Source: DASZZV01 sp035544835 (lineage in GTDB: Bacteria > Acidobacteriota > Thermoanaerobaculia > Gp7-AA8). From it: a DNA stretch of 44,697 nucleotides. The notes beneath the pieces were generated by a model, which saw only the letters and a list, made by a program, of their open reading frames with translations, did no database searches and was not told the DNA's origin. The translations under genes were made by a program, and so were the position numbers. Every line of letters begins with the position of its first letter. Within the stretch, counting starts at the first letter, position 1. The stretch is taken from contig DASZZV010000368.1 of assembly GCA_035544835.1 (NCBI GenBank), positions 1 through 44,697 on the forward strand, in the 5' to 3' direction. This document shows, piece after piece, positions 1 to 8,416 of this stretch.

Positions 1-64
1 TGTGCGAGGCGCCGAAGGGTCGAGTCCCCCGCCCAGATCCCTCGCTCGACGCTCGGGATGACAC
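1..64. repeat. Half of a 'GGGATGACAC' hairpin element (family B), at the window edge
   Basis: The stretch ending CGCTCGGGATGACAC is one arm of the inverted-repeat family that is complete at 18967-19101. The opposite arm is not present to its left, because the window starts here. The matching opposite arm occurs at the far right end of the window (44617-44650). Both ends of the window therefore lie in the same repeat family. Confidence 0.7.
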
Positions 65-101
65 CTCCGCAAAGCGGCCTAAATACTGGGAGTTTCTTAG
101 A

Positions 102-182
102 AGCCGCAGCGAAGGATCTCAAGATAGGACGATCTGAATTCCGATCCTTCCACTTGAGATCCTTCGCTGCGGCTCAGGATGA
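102..182. repeat. Inverted repeat element (family C), 22-bp perfect arms
   Basis: Arms at 102-123 and 153-174 are perfect reverse complements, starting AGCCGCAGCGAAGGATCT on the left, around a 29-base loop. A related copy lies at 30299-30392. The element sits just upstream of the PHP gene, and its right flank continues as CAGGATGAC as in the other copy. Confidence 0.8.
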
Positions 183-223
183 CAAGCTCGGGAAACCCGC
201 GTAATAACTCGTCGCCATTTCAC

Positions 224-248
224 TTTTTCAATTTTCAAATTTTCAATT
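224..248. repeat. Heptamer tandem array, unit ATTTTCA
   Basis: About three units of ATTTTCA with one extra A between the second and third. It ends 18 bases before the PHP gene start. This is one of eleven or more 7-bp-period arrays in the window. Confidence 0.6.
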
Positions 249-265
249 CCGGGTATTCTTCCCGG

Positions 266-1084
266 ATGTCCCGATCTGCCGATCTTCATCTTCACACCTC
301 CCACTCGGACGGGCTCCGAACATCACGGGAGATCATCGACCTGGCGGTCCAGCTCGATCTCGGCATCATCGCCATCAGCGACCATGACAATCTCGCCGCC
401 TATTCCGAGATCCTTCCGTATGCCCTCGAGAAGGAAATCACGCTGGTTCCCGCGGTCGAGCTTTCCTGCTCCTACCGATCGACAGACGTTCATATTCTGG
501 CCTATGCTTTTGATCCCGACAGCGACGCCATCAGAGGACGCCTGCAACATTTCCGCGAGACACGTTCCGATCGGGGAGCGCTGATCGTCGAGCGCCTTCG
601 CTCCTCCGGGGTCGACATCGACCTGGCTCGGGTGGAGGAGATCGCCGGCCACGGCGCAATGGGCCGTCCCCACGTCGCGCGGGCGCTGCTCGAAAAAGGG
701 ATTGTCTCCTCGATTCAGGATGCCTTCGAGCGATTCCTCCGCCCTGGTAAGCCAGGCTATGTCGATAAGGAGCGCTTTCTCGTCGACGAGGCTGTTGAGA
801 TGATCCGACGAGCCGGAGGCGTAACGGTCGTTGCACACGCCCCTCTCTATCCACGATGGCGCATGATCGTGGGCGAGCTCCTCACACTGGGCGTCGATGG
901 TCTGGAGATTCTGCATCCGAGTATTGACGAAGAGTCGCGCAACGAGCTTCTATCGATCGCCCGGCAGCGCGACTGCCTCCGCACCGGTGGCTCCGACGAT
1001 CACGGCATCGAGGACCGTCGCACCATCGGATCGATCCGCGTCCCCGAAGAATGGATCGGTTCAATTCTGGCGAGGGTGGGGTGA
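266..1084 (+). CDS. PHP-domain phosphoesterase (RNase AM / YciV-like)
   Basis: A 272-residue protein that is essentially one PHP domain. Metal-binding motifs are visible: DLHLHTSHSDG (H8, H10, D15), SDHD (H40 region), E65, H76, and a late GGSDDHG motif. This layout matches the YciV/TrpH group, trinuclear-metal enzymes that act as 5'-3' exoribonucleases or 3',5'-nucleotide bisphosphate phosphatases. The family assignment is from motifs and length; the exact substrate is inferred. The ATG at 266 is chosen because it places the metal motif eight residues in, as in the family. An upstream in-frame ATG at 179 would add residues encoded by the repeats. It is likely monocistronic, followed by a heptamer-array spacer. 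Confidence 0.88.
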   Translation: MSRSADLHLHTSHSDGLRTSREIIDLAVQLDLGIIAISDHDNLAAYSEILPYALEKEITLVPAVELSCSYRSTDVHILAYAFDPDSDAIRGRLQHFRETRSDRGALIVERLRSSGVDIDLARVEEIAGHGAMGRPHVARALLEKGIVSSIQDAFERFLRPGKPGYVDKERFLVDEAVEMIRRAGGVTVVAHAPLYPRWRMIVGELLTLGVDGLEILHPSIDEESRNELLSIARQRDCLRTGGSDDHGIEDRRTIGSIRVPEEWIGSILARVG

Positions 1085-1088
1085 GGGA

Positions 1089-1181
1089 TTTCGAATTTCG
1101 AATTTCGAATTTAAAAGAAGCAGATCCCTTTTCCTCGGCCTTTTTTAAATTCGAAATCCGAAATCCGAAATCCGAAATGCC
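1089..1181. repeat. Facing pair of heptamer arrays, units TTTCGAA and AAATCCG
   Basis: Left: TTTCGAA x3 then TTTAAAA (1089-1116). Right: AAATTCG, AAATCCG x3, AAATGCC (1147-1181). The two arrays are roughly reverse complements, so they can form a long AT-rich hairpin. They fill the gap between the PHP gene and the metallophosphoesterase gene. Confidence 0.8.
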
Positions 1182-1214
1182 GTTCAGCTCCCGGCGCAGG
1201 ACCTGCATTCAATT

Positions 1215-2360
1215 GTGCCCACAATTCTTATCGTCCTTCTCGCTCCCCTGGCGCTGGCCGGCATCGCCCGAATCGGCCTGTTCGGACTGAATCGTTCTAT
1301 CTTCGGCCGCCGCGACGAGCACGACATGGTCACCGGCTCGTCTGCTCTCATCTCCTTCGTCCTGCTCGCGGTCAGCGCTCTGCTCTTTCCCTTCTTTCAG
1401 GCCGTCGTACAGCGCCACTGGACTCTGGAGTCACGCCTCGGAGAGATCTGGTTTGTGGTGACGTCACTGATCGGTCTGTACTGGATCCTTCATCGCATTT
1501 ACGTCCATCGAGTGAAGGCTCCCGTGCCGGGCACGAGGTTCCTAGGAGCCGAGGTCATCAGGCTGCGCAAAGCCCACATCCCGTTCGCCTTTCTTCGGAG
1601 ACTGGGAGCTCACAACGACATTTACGACCTGGAGGTGACGAGTCACGAGGTCGTCATCCCAGACCTCCCCGAGGCATTTGAAGGCTACAAGGTCGCTTTC
1701 ATATCCGACACCCATGTCGCCGGCTTCATGCGGCGTGCTTTCTACCGCGAGGTCGTGAATCAGGTTCATAGTCACGGAGCCGATCTGGTCCTCCTCGGCG
1801 GTGACTACGTCTCGTTCAAACGGCACATCCCGCTCATGGCCGAGCTGATCGCCTCGCAACTCACCGCGCCCGATGGCGTTTACGCCGTCCTGGGAAACCA
1901 CGACTATTGGGCTGACGCCGACAGCGTTGTGGCGGCGATGACCGTCAAGGGTGTTCGCTTCCTGAATAACAAGCACATCATCGTCAGCCGCGGAGCGGCC
2001 CGGCTCTATGTCGTTGGAATGGATGAGGTGTATCGCGGGAAGATCGATATCGACGCCGCATTCCGCGGTTGCGACGAGAAGGTTCCGCGGGTCGCGGTGA
2101 CGCATCATCCCGATGCCATCGACCGTCTCGCCGATCGCCGGATCGACCTGCTCCTGTGCGGTCATACACACGGCGGCCAGATTCGGCTCCCCGTTCTCGG
2201 AGCCATCATCGTACCCTCCGTTCACGAGACGCTCTACGCGGCGGGATTCTTTCGACTGGGGAAATGTTTAATGTACGTGGGGCGCGGCCTCGGGTCCGTT
2301 CCGCCGATCAGGATTCTCTGCCGGCCTGAACTCCCGATCTTTCGCCTGACCCGTCAATGA
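1215..2360 (+). CDS. Membrane-anchored metallophosphoesterase (YaeI-like)
   Basis: 381 residues. The N-terminal ~100 residues hold three hydrophobic segments (about 2-24, 42-64, 78-96), so the enzyme is membrane anchored. The rest is a calcineurin-like phosphoesterase with the full motif series: SDTH (D165, H167), GGDYV (D197), GNHDYW (N228, H229, D230), THHPD and CGHTHGGQ. This architecture resembles the YaeI/YkuE group, proposed phosphodiesterases acting on membrane-associated substrates such as UDP-diacylglucosamine; the substrate here is not shown. The start is a GTG at 1215; no better ATG precedes the hydrophobic region. The stop overlaps the ATG of queG (ATGA), implying translational coupling. 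Confidence 0.88.
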   Translation: MPTILIVLLAPLALAGIARIGLFGLNRSIFGRRDEHDMVTGSSALISFVLLAVSALLFPFFQAVVQRHWTLESRLGEIWFVVTSLIGLYWILHRIYVHRVKAPVPGTRFLGAEVIRLRKAHIPFAFLRRLGAHNDIYDLEVTSHEVVIPDLPEAFEGYKVAFISDTHVAGFMRRAFYREVVNQVHSHGADLVLLGGDYVSFKRHIPLMAELIASQLTAPDGVYAVLGNHDYWADADSVVAAMTVKGVRFLNNKHIIVSRGAARLYVVGMDEVYRGKIDIDAAFRGCDEKVPRVAVTHHPDAIDRLADRRIDLLLCGHTHGGQIRLPVLGAIIVPSVHETLYAAGFFRLGKCLMYVGRGLGSVPPIRILCRPELPIFRLTRQ

Positions 2361-3358
2361 CACCGACTCTCTCCAGCGTCTGGCCGGAAGTCTCTGCCGC
2401 CTCGGCACGCCTCGGCGTGCTTCGAATCGGCGGGGCGCCGATCGATCCTCCTTCCGCCGACCTGTTCGAGCGCTGGCTGGCGCGCGGACATCACGGGACG
2501 ATGTCTTATCTCGCGAAAAATGCGGCCGTACGTCGAAATCCAACCGGGCGATTTCCATGGGCGAAATCGGTCATCATGATTCTCGTGCCCTATGAGAGCG
2601 AGCGATCCTCAGAGCCAGGGGTCCTCTCCTCGGCCATCGCGCGATACGCGCTGGGCGATGATTACCACATCGTGCTCGATGGCATGCTCGTGGAGCTCGA
2701 GGGCACGATCAGTCGTCTCGTACCGGAGGCCCAGACGCGACGCTACGTCGATACCGGTCCACTCTCGGACCGTGCTTACGCCGCCGCGGCCGGACTGGGC
2801 TGGATCGGAAAGAACGGGATGCTCATCGATCCCGACCACGGCTCCTACTTTTTCATCGGCACACTGCTGACTTCTCTGAGGCACGACCTCAACGCCGAGG
2901 AGATTACCGATCGCTGCGGAACATGTCGTCATTGCATCGAGGCCTGCCCCACCGATGCCATCGCCATGGATCGCACCATCGATTCGACGCGATGCATTAG
3001 TTACGCGACGATCGAGCATCGCGGTCCTCTTCCCGTTGAGGTTCGGGACAAGCTCTCCGGAAATGTCTTCGGCTGCGACATCTGCCAGGAAGTCTGTCCC
3101 TGGAATCACACTCCGGCCGCACCGCATCCGTCGTTCAGACTTCGCGAGAGCTATAGAAATCGTCCCGTCTCCGATCTGCTGCAAATGAAGCAGGCCGACT
3201 TCTCGTCGCTGTTTTCGAAGAGCGCCGTGAAGCGAGCGAAACGGAGCGGCATGGTCAGGAATGCGCTGACGATTCTCAGTGACACGGTGACGCCGCCGGA
3301 ACTGTCCGTTGAAACTGACGAAGGAATTCGCGACGCGCTGCAGCGAGGGAAACGGTAG
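2357..3358 (+). CDS. queG: Epoxyqueuosine reductase QueG
   Basis: 333 residues. It performs the last step of queuosine tRNA modification, reducing epoxyqueuosine to queuosine in the cytoplasm with cobalamin and two 4Fe-4S clusters. The catalytic region VDTGPLSDRAYAAAAGLGWI carries Asp132 of the VDTGP motif. The ferredoxin-like cysteines are C187, C190, C193, C197 and C213, C240, C243, C247 (CGTCRHCIEACP and CDICQEVCPWN). The length is slightly below many QueG proteins because the C-terminal HEAT-like extension is short. The ATG at 2357 overlaps the upstream stop by four bases. No other queuosine genes are in the window. Confidence 0.95.
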   Translation: MTPTLSSVWPEVSAASARLGVLRIGGAPIDPPSADLFERWLARGHHGTMSYLAKNAAVRRNPTGRFPWAKSVIMILVPYESERSSEPGVLSSAIARYALGDDYHIVLDGMLVELEGTISRLVPEAQTRRYVDTGPLSDRAYAAAAGLGWIGKNGMLIDPDHGSYFFIGTLLTSLRHDLNAEEITDRCGTCRHCIEACPTDAIAMDRTIDSTRCISYATIEHRGPLPVEVRDKLSGNVFGCDICQEVCPWNHTPAAPHPSFRLRESYRNRPVSDLLQMKQADFSSLFSKSAVKRAKRSGMVRNALTILSDTVTPPELSVETDEGIRDALQRGKR

Positions 3359-3375
3359 GAACAATTGCACGGCGT

Positions 3376-3504
3376 CTCTTGTGTGGCACAGGCACTCTTG
3401 CCTGTGTGCCACGGCGTCGAGCCGTGGCGTTTCTGTGAATACGCTACAGGGAAGTCGGCCTCGACGGCCGACACACAGGCAAGAGTGCCTGTGCCACACA
3501 AGAG
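3376..3504. repeat. Nested-hairpin element, family A copy 1
   Basis: Outer arms 3376-3408 and 3472-3504 are perfect 33-bp reverse complements. Inside are GCCACGGC-GTCGA-GCCGTGGC (3408-3428) and GTCGGCC-TCGAC-GGCCGAC (3454-3472), plus a weaker TTTCTGT/ACAGGGA pairing between them. Folded, this gives a cloverleaf-like multi-arm structure. It lies between the convergent genes queG and mrp. Related copies are at 9782-9988 and 20452-20570. Confidence 0.9.
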
Positions 3505-3509
3505 GCGAC

Positions 3510-4652
3510 TCAGTGGTGATGGCCGGGGTCGTGGTCGTGAACGTGGGGATGCACGTGCTCGGCAGGCTCTCCCTGGTTGGAGATGCCGGCCGCGTCGTGC
3601 TCCTGGGTCACGTGAATGATGTGCTTGGCCAGCGCCATGAATGCCGCCGTCGCTGGAGACCCCTTATCGAGGACGACAATCGGCTCGCCGGTGTCGCCGC
3701 CAACCACCACTTTAGGATCGATTGGAACCTCACCGAGAAAAGGAACGCCGAGCATCTCCGCGGTCCGGCGTCCACCGCCATGGCCGAAGATCTCTTCGCG
3801 CCCTCCGCAGTGACGGCAGATGAAATAGCTCATGTTCTCGACAATTCCGTATACCGGCACGTTGACCTTGCGAAACATCGCCAGCCCCTTGCGGGCGTCG
3901 ATCAGCGCTACGTCCTGCGGAGTTGTCACGACGATGGCGCCGCTGAGCGGGACCTTCTGCGTCAGCGTCAGCTGAGCATCGCCGGTACCCGGTGGAAGGT
4001 CGATGATCATGTAATCGAGCGTTCCCCACTTCACGTCGCCGAGGAACTGCTCGAGTGCTTTCATGACCATGGGACCGCGCCAGATGACCGGCGTGTCGGG
4101 ATCGGTGATGAGTCCCAGCGACATCGTCTTCACTCCGTGTCTTTCCATGGGAATGATCTTCTCGTCGCTCTCGTCGATCTGCGGCCGGCCTTCGATACCG
4201 AGCATCATCTGTTGCGAGGGTCCGTAGATGTCGGCGTCGAGCAGGCCGACCGTGTTGCCGAGCTCCCGAAGTGCCACGGCCAGATTCGTCGACACTGTCG
4301 ATTTGCCGACTCCGCCCTTCCCTGAGGCGACGGCGATCTTGTACTTCACGCCGTCCAGCGTTCGGATCGGACCGCCCATCCCCATCCCACCCTGAGTGGC
4401 GGTCGGCTTCTGCGCAACCTCGAGATGAACCTCCACCGACGTCACGCCGGGCAGAGCTCGCACCACGCCTTCAGCCTGAGACTTCAGCTGCATGGCGATG
4501 GCCGGATTCTCGGTCTGGAAATGAATCACGAAGGTCACCGCCCCCTCCTCGATACGAACATCCCTCACGAATCCAAAGGAGACGATATCGCGGCTGAGGC
4601 CCGGAAACTTGACCTGCTTAAGTGCTTCTAAAACCTGTTCTTGTGTTGCCAT
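3510..4652 (-). CDS. mrp: Mrp/NBP35-family iron-sulfur cluster carrier ATPase
   Basis: 380 residues. Residues 1-80 form a MIP18/DUF59 domain. They are followed by a Mrp P-loop ATPase with the deviant Walker A motif GKGGVGKS (111-118), LPPGTGD near 219-225, and the cluster-binding pair C279-R-H-C282. Members of this family bind and transfer 4Fe-4S clusters to apoproteins. The C-terminus is histidine rich (HVHPHVHDHDPGHHH), a likely metal-binding tail; its role is unknown. The start overlaps the 3' end of the LOG-like gene by 35 bp, so the two are co-transcribed. The gene faces queG, itself an Fe-S enzyme, across a hairpin element; a functional link is only suggestive. Confidence 0.93.
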   Translation of the reverse strand: MATQEQVLEALKQVKFPGLSRDIVSFGFVRDVRIEEGAVTFVIHFQTENPAIAMQLKSQAEGVVRALPGVTSVEVHLEVAQKPTATQGGMGMGGPIRTLDGVKYKIAVASGKGGVGKSTVSTNLAVALRELGNTVGLLDADIYGPSQQMMLGIEGRPQIDESDEKIIPMERHGVKTMSLGLITDPDTPVIWRGPMVMKALEQFLGDVKWGTLDYMIIDLPPGTGDAQLTLTQKVPLSGAIVVTTPQDVALIDARKGLAMFRKVNVPVYGIVENMSYFICRHCGGREEIFGHGGGRRTAEMLGVPFLGEVPIDPKVVVGGDTGEPIVVLDKGSPATAAFMALAKHIIHVTQEHDAAGISNQGEPAEHVHPHVHDHDPGHHH

Positions 4653-5382
4653 CTGTCCGCTCTTTCTTGAATTGCTCGAATACGTCCTTGATCAAAAGGA
4701 GGGCCTCGTCGCCGGAGCTTACCACCCTTGGGTAATCCATATCGCCGAGACCGACGAGGTTGCGCTTCACCATGGTCTCCCCCATCCAGGCGATGAGGCC
4801 ATCCCACATGTCGCCCACCAGAATCAACGGGTGCTGTTTGATGTGTTTCACCTGGATGAGCTGCCAGATCATGAAAGTCTCGAGGCAGGTGCCGATGCCG
4901 CCGGGCATGACGATGAAAGCCGACGAGAGCCTGACGAAATGGTGAAGCCTGGAGAAAAATGTGCGGTGACGAAAGACTCGATCCACAAACGCATTCGTCG
5001 ACTCCTCGGTCGGAAGATGAATGGGAAGTCCGAACGATCGAGCGTGACTCTCGATCTGCCCTTCCACTGCGCCTGAATTCGCCGCCTCCATCAGTCCCGG
5101 CCCGCCACCGGTGACGATGTCGATCCCGAGGTGTGCCAGCTCATAACTCAGTTTCTTCACTTCGGCGTAGACGGGATCGCCGCGCTGGATTCTGGAACTG
5201 CCGAAGATCGAGACGCGAAAGTGATCGACACGCTCGGGCTGAATCTGCTCGAGCTCGTTGATCGTCTCCCAGAGGTGGTAGATGGCTTTGTCGAGGACGT
5301 GAACCGGATCGACCGGAGAGTGCTTTCTGGCTTGAGACTTCCGCAGGCTCTCGATCTCGGGTGTCGTCTTCCGATTCGTCAC
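4618..5382 (-). CDS. LOG-family (lysine decarboxylase-like fold) nucleotide-binding protein
   Basis: 254 residues with a Rossmann-type LOG/TIGR00730 domain. TGGGPGLMEAAN (about 91-102) and MPGGIGTCLE (159-168) are the hallmark nucleotide and catalytic motifs. LOG proteins are cytokinin-activating phosphoribohydrolases, or in many bacteria pyrimidine/purine monophosphate nucleosidases; the substrate here cannot be read from sequence. The N-terminal ~55 residues are an extra helical segment. The start is GTG at 5382, with GAGGAG eight bases upstream; the nearby ATG is out of frame. It is first in a two-gene unit with mrp. Confidence 0.85.
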   Translation of the reverse strand: MTNRKTTPEIESLRKSQARKHSPVDPVHVLDKAIYHLWETINELEQIQPERVDHFRVSIFGSSRIQRGDPVYAEVKKLSYELAHLGIDIVTGGGPGLMEAANSGAVEGQIESHARSFGLPIHLPTEESTNAFVDRVFRHRTFFSRLHHFVRLSSAFIVMPGGIGTCLETFMIWQLIQVKHIKQHPLILVGDMWDGLIAWMGETMVKRNLVGLGDMDYPRVVSSGDEALLLIKDVFEQFKKERTDGNTRTGFRST

Positions 5383-5479
5383 GTATGCATCTCCTCGGAG
5401 CGCCGGGCCGCTCGCTTCACTGGTGGCCTGGTAGTGGTTGGGTTACACGCCACCACCCCGTATTTCTGATAAGGGCTGG

Positions 5480-5528
5480 AGAACAAAACAGCCTCGGGAT
5501 GGCAGACATTGCGCCATCAGCCGAGGCT
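5480..5528 (-). terminator. Rho-independent terminator after the SPOR gene
   Basis: Read on the minus strand: stem AGCCTCGG...CCGAGGCT with an inner GATGGC/GCCATC pairing, followed by GTTTTGTTC. It begins about 19 bases after the SPOR stop codon and ends the 9.7-5.5 kb minus-strand run. Confidence 0.75.
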
Positions 5529-5546
5529 TTTACGAAGGGGACTGAC

Positions 5547-6272
5547 TTACTTCGTAATCCAGACTTCTGAGCCAGTGATACCGCGCAGTTTCTCGACGGC
5601 CCCTCGGGCTTCGGCTTCCGATCCGAAGCGCACCCGGACTCGGTAGACTGTTCCCCTGATCGACTGGGTCCGCTCGACGTAGGCCGAGGTGAATCCCTTA
5701 TCGATGAGCTTCGCTGCCAGTGCTTCAGCGGTCTTCACGTCGGAGGTTGAGAGAACCTGCGCATCGTGAACGACAGAAGGAGTCGTTTGCGGCGGGGTGA
5801 CCAGTTTCGGCTGTGCTACAGGCGCAGGTGCTGGCGATTTGACGGCCGGCGTCTCGTGAATGGGCTCGGCGGTCCGAACCGGCTCCGAGGGATGCGAAAC
5901 AGAATCGTGGAGCTTCGCAGATTCAGGCTTCTCACGGCTCGGTTCCACCACCAGGGAGACCGGCTCTGCTTCCTCTACTCTCGGCTCCTCAGCGCGCGAC
6001 ATACCATGCTGGCGTCGAGCGTCGCTGGTGTCGCCCAACTCCACGATCCGGCCGTCGCCCTTTCGGGCAGGAATTACGGATGCTTCGTTGACGACGGCAG
6101 GCGTGCGGCGAACGACCAGGCGGTCGTCCATCTGTCCTTTTCCAATCATCAGGCCGAAAGCGAACGACGCCGCCAGTGACAACAGCAGCAGCACGAAAGC
6201 GACGAAGGCCTGGCCCGCGGTCAAAGAGACTTCGTAATGCGATGAGTCATCTACCACAACTTCTTCACTCAT
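5547..6272 (-). CDS. SPOR-domain membrane protein
   Basis: 241 residues. A single transmembrane helix lies at about 20-45 (AFVAFVLLLLSLAASFAFG), followed by a long proline- and glutamate-rich linker. The C-terminal ~75 residues (VLSTSDVKTAEALAAKLIDK onward, ending GSEVWITK) form a SPOR domain. SPOR domains bind septal peptidoglycan lacking stem peptides, so a role in cell division or envelope organisation is expected. The start overlaps the stop of the upstream TPR-like gene by 8 bp (ATG inside ...GTGAAG), indicating coupling. A terminator follows directly. Confidence 0.85.
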   Translation of the reverse strand: MSEEVVVDDSSHYEVSLTAGQAFVAFVLLLLSLAASFAFGLMIGKGQMDDRLVVRRTPAVVNEASVIPARKGDGRIVELGDTSDARRQHGMSRAEEPRVEEAEPVSLVVEPSREKPESAKLHDSVSHPSEPVRTAEPIHETPAVKSPAPAPVAQPKLVTPPQTTPSVVHDAQVLSTSDVKTAEALAAKLIDKGFTSAYVERTQSIRGTVYRVRVRFGSEAEARGAVEKLRGITGSEVWITK

Positions 6273-6972
6273 TCTTCACACCCTCCCTGGCCACGCCGTT
6301 CTCGGCCGATGCCTGAGCCGGCGCAGCATTCCAATTCGTGTGATACACGATCCCATTATCGAAATATATCGCAGCGGCTCCGCCATCTTTCTTCGGATAG
6401 ATCCAGACGGAGAAGGCCCGTTTATTCTGCACGACCTGCTTGATCCAGTCCTCTGGCGGCATACCGACCAGGCGGCGAACTTCCTCTTCCTTCGAACGGT
6501 CGCGTACGGCAGCAAACCCGTCCATGGTGATGTAGCGACGCGACTCTGCGATGGCCAGCCGAGCTCTGGCGTCCGGGTTTTCGGGATCGATGGCCAGGGC
6601 ACTCTGATAGATGGAGATGGCCCGATCGTACCGCGACAGAAAATTCAGGTACTCATCGCCAAGTCGGATTTTCTCGGAAGCGTAAAGCGAAGCTGCTCGA
6701 GGGTCGCCGGTGCGCTCGTAGTACTCGCGTACCTTTTCCATGAAAGGTCCCAGCGTCGGCTCGAGCTTCCTGTGGTTGTCGAGGAGCACCTCGATCTGCT
6801 CCTTGCGAGTGGCGTTGTCTTTCGGGCGCGGCTGGATCTTCCGGCTGTTCTCGAGCGCCGTATAGTCGGCCACGATCGCGTTCCATTCCCGGGAGTTCGG
6901 ACGCTTGGGCTGACCCGCCAGAAGAGCGGTGGAAAGAAAGAGAATTGAGGCGAACAGAAGCTTCGGACGCAT
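6265..6972 (-). CDS. Secreted TPR-like protein of unknown function
   Basis: 235 residues with a signal peptide (MRPKLLFASILFLSTALLAG). One recognisable TPR-type helix pair lies around RAISIYQSALAIDPENPDAR. The C-terminal part ends in VWIYPKKDGGAAAIYFDNGI, which looks like a small beta-rich module. I do not recognise a named family. The ATG at 6972 gives a clean signal peptide; the frame stays open upstream, but that extension is encoded by the hairpin element at 7009-7239. It overlaps the SPOR gene by 8 bp and likely acts with it in the periplasm. Confidence 0.75.
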   Translation of the reverse strand: MRPKLLFASILFLSTALLAGQPKRPNSREWNAIVADYTALENSRKIQPRPKDNATRKEQIEVLLDNHRKLEPTLGPFMEKVREYYERTGDPRAASLYASEKIRLGDEYLNFLSRYDRAISIYQSALAIDPENPDARARLAIAESRRYITMDGFAAVRDRSKEEEVRRLVGMPPEDWIKQVVQNKRAFSVWIYPKKDGGAAAIYFDNGIVYHTNWNAAPAQASAENGVAREGVKNE

Positions 6973-7008
6973 CTTATTATTGTAACACCCAACAGCAAGG
7001 CGTGGCTG

Positions 7009-7239
7009 CAGCGCGCGAAGGCGCGCGGCAGACCTGTAGCACCGGGCGTGAGCCCGGTGTCGCGGCGCGCCCCGCGCGGCCTCCATCTTTTCTTTTTCGT
7101 CAGCCCGCGAAGGCGGGCGACAGAGAGCGCGATTGGCGATCTGCCGCCCGCCTTCGCGGGCTGGAGAGAGAAGACACTTCTCTCGCAACACCGGGCTCAC
7201 GCCCGGTGCTACAGGTCTGCCGCGCGCCGTCGCGCGCTG
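7009..7239. repeat. Nested-hairpin element, family F
   Basis: Outer arms 7009-7060 and 7188-7239 are near-perfect reverse complements. Each arm contains a local hairpin, CACCGGGC-GTGA-GCCCGGTG on the left and its equivalent on the right, and a GCGCGC palindrome. The middle holds GCCCGC-GAAG-GCGGGC and its partner. It occupies the whole gap between the TPR-like gene and the DUF4388 gene. Confidence 0.85.
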
Positions 7240-7241
7240 AG

Positions 7242-8348
7242 TTACCTCTTCAATCCCTCCAAAATTATCGCCATCTCTCCCTCCAGCCGTCCCTTGAATT
7301 CTTTCTTGATTTCCAGAATCCAGCTGTAAAGAAGATCGTTCATCACGCTATCAGCGACTCGAGCATGATCGCTGGCTCCCGACGAGATGATGTTGGTCTG
7401 CAGCTGATCGAAGTCGACTCGTCCCTCATTGAGAAGGTTGATTCCACTCAGGTAAGGAAGGACCTCGGGTGAAAGCTGCAGGACTACCCGATCAACAAAA
7501 TCGTAGGAGTGATCGCCGATCTCCTGAAAGAGGAGGCCAAAGATGCGTTGGAAGGTGGAGTTGTAGCGCTCGACCTCCGCCTCGAGCTCGAACTCGCTCT
7601 CCACGGCGGCGCGTTGATACCGGATGTCCGACTGCTCGGCGTCGTCGATGAGGTTTACCGCCAGAAGCGCCCAGGCCATCCGACAGGCATTGAAGTTCGA
7701 AAGATAGCTGCGTTCGCAAACCGACTCCAGCGTCTGCGGTTCCTGCAGAAGACCATAGATATGGTTCTCCTCTTCGGTCAGATCGAGATGGTAGGCGCGG
7801 GTGTCGGAACCGGGAGTCTGGCGAAGCAGCCGGGTCATCCGACCCGCCCCCCGCTCGATGAGTGACCATTGCTCGATCTTCGTTACACCGTCGAGCACGA
7901 GGCGCTCGGTATGGATCGAGAGACTGAGGATCTCGTTGGGAAAGTCGCTCCCGAAGTCGATCGTGTAACTTCCTGTCCGAAAACCGAGGGCGTCCATCAC
8001 GATGATCGCCACCTGACGCTCCATGGCCCGGACCAGCTCTTCCGGCTTCAGGTAACCGCGCTCACACAGAACCGATCCGAGCCTCTTCTGGGTGGTGACA
8101 TCCTCCACCGCGGTGATGTACTGGTGAAGGTTGAGATCGCCGGATTGAAGAAGCACCTCGGCCAGACCGAGGTCGGAGTCGGAGGTCGTGGCAAAGATGA
8201 TCTTTCCTTCACGGATGTAGACGTTGTCATGCCGGCCGCTAGCCTCTAGCGAGACAATCCCTGTCTCTCCCGTTCGAAGAAGGGACCGGAAAAGATCAGG
8301 AACGGTAGTCTCCGCCAGCGTTCCCTGGATGCTGAGATCGTCACTCAT
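7242..8348 (-). CDS. DUF4388 (PATAN-type) regulatory protein 1
   Basis: 368 residues. The N-terminus (DLSIQGTLAETTVPDLFRSL ... GRHDNVYIREGKIIFATTSD) is a DUF4388 domain. It is followed by a GSVLCERGYLKPEEL segment typical of these proteins, then a helical region with a winged-helix-like part (about 170-240). DUF4388/PATAN domains occur in response-regulator systems of cyanobacteria, Myxococcota and Acidobacteriota and are thought to mediate protein-protein signalling; no catalytic residues are known. It is immediately downstream of the GGDEF gene, separated by a heptamer array, so a link to cyclic-di-GMP signalling is plausible. A second DUF4388 protein lies at 19172-20293. Confidence 0.82.
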   Translation of the reverse strand: MSDDLSIQGTLAETTVPDLFRSLLRTGETGIVSLEASGRHDNVYIREGKIIFATTSDSDLGLAEVLLQSGDLNLHQYITAVEDVTTQKRLGSVLCERGYLKPEELVRAMERQVAIIVMDALGFRTGSYTIDFGSDFPNEILSLSIHTERLVLDGVTKIEQWSLIERGAGRMTRLLRQTPGSDTRAYHLDLTEEENHIYGLLQEPQTLESVCERSYLSNFNACRMAWALLAVNLIDDAEQSDIRYQRAAVESEFELEAEVERYNSTFQRIFGLLFQEIGDHSYDFVDRVVLQLSPEVLPYLSGINLLNEGRVDFDQLQTNIISSGASDHARVADSVMNDLLYSWILEIKKEFKGRLEGEMAIILEGLKR

Positions 8349-8352
8349 AACC

Positions 8353-8411
8353 GAATGCAGAATTCAGAATGCAGAATGCAGAACCCAAATGCATTCTGCA
8401 TTCTGCATTCG
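8353..8411. repeat. Facing heptamer arrays, units AATGCAG and GCATTCT
   Basis: Left: AATGCAG, AATTCAG, AATGCAG x2. Right: GCATTCT x2 and GCATTCG. The two blocks are reverse complements with almost no loop, between the GGDEF and DUF4388 genes. Confidence 0.8.
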
Positions 8412-8416
8412 GCCCA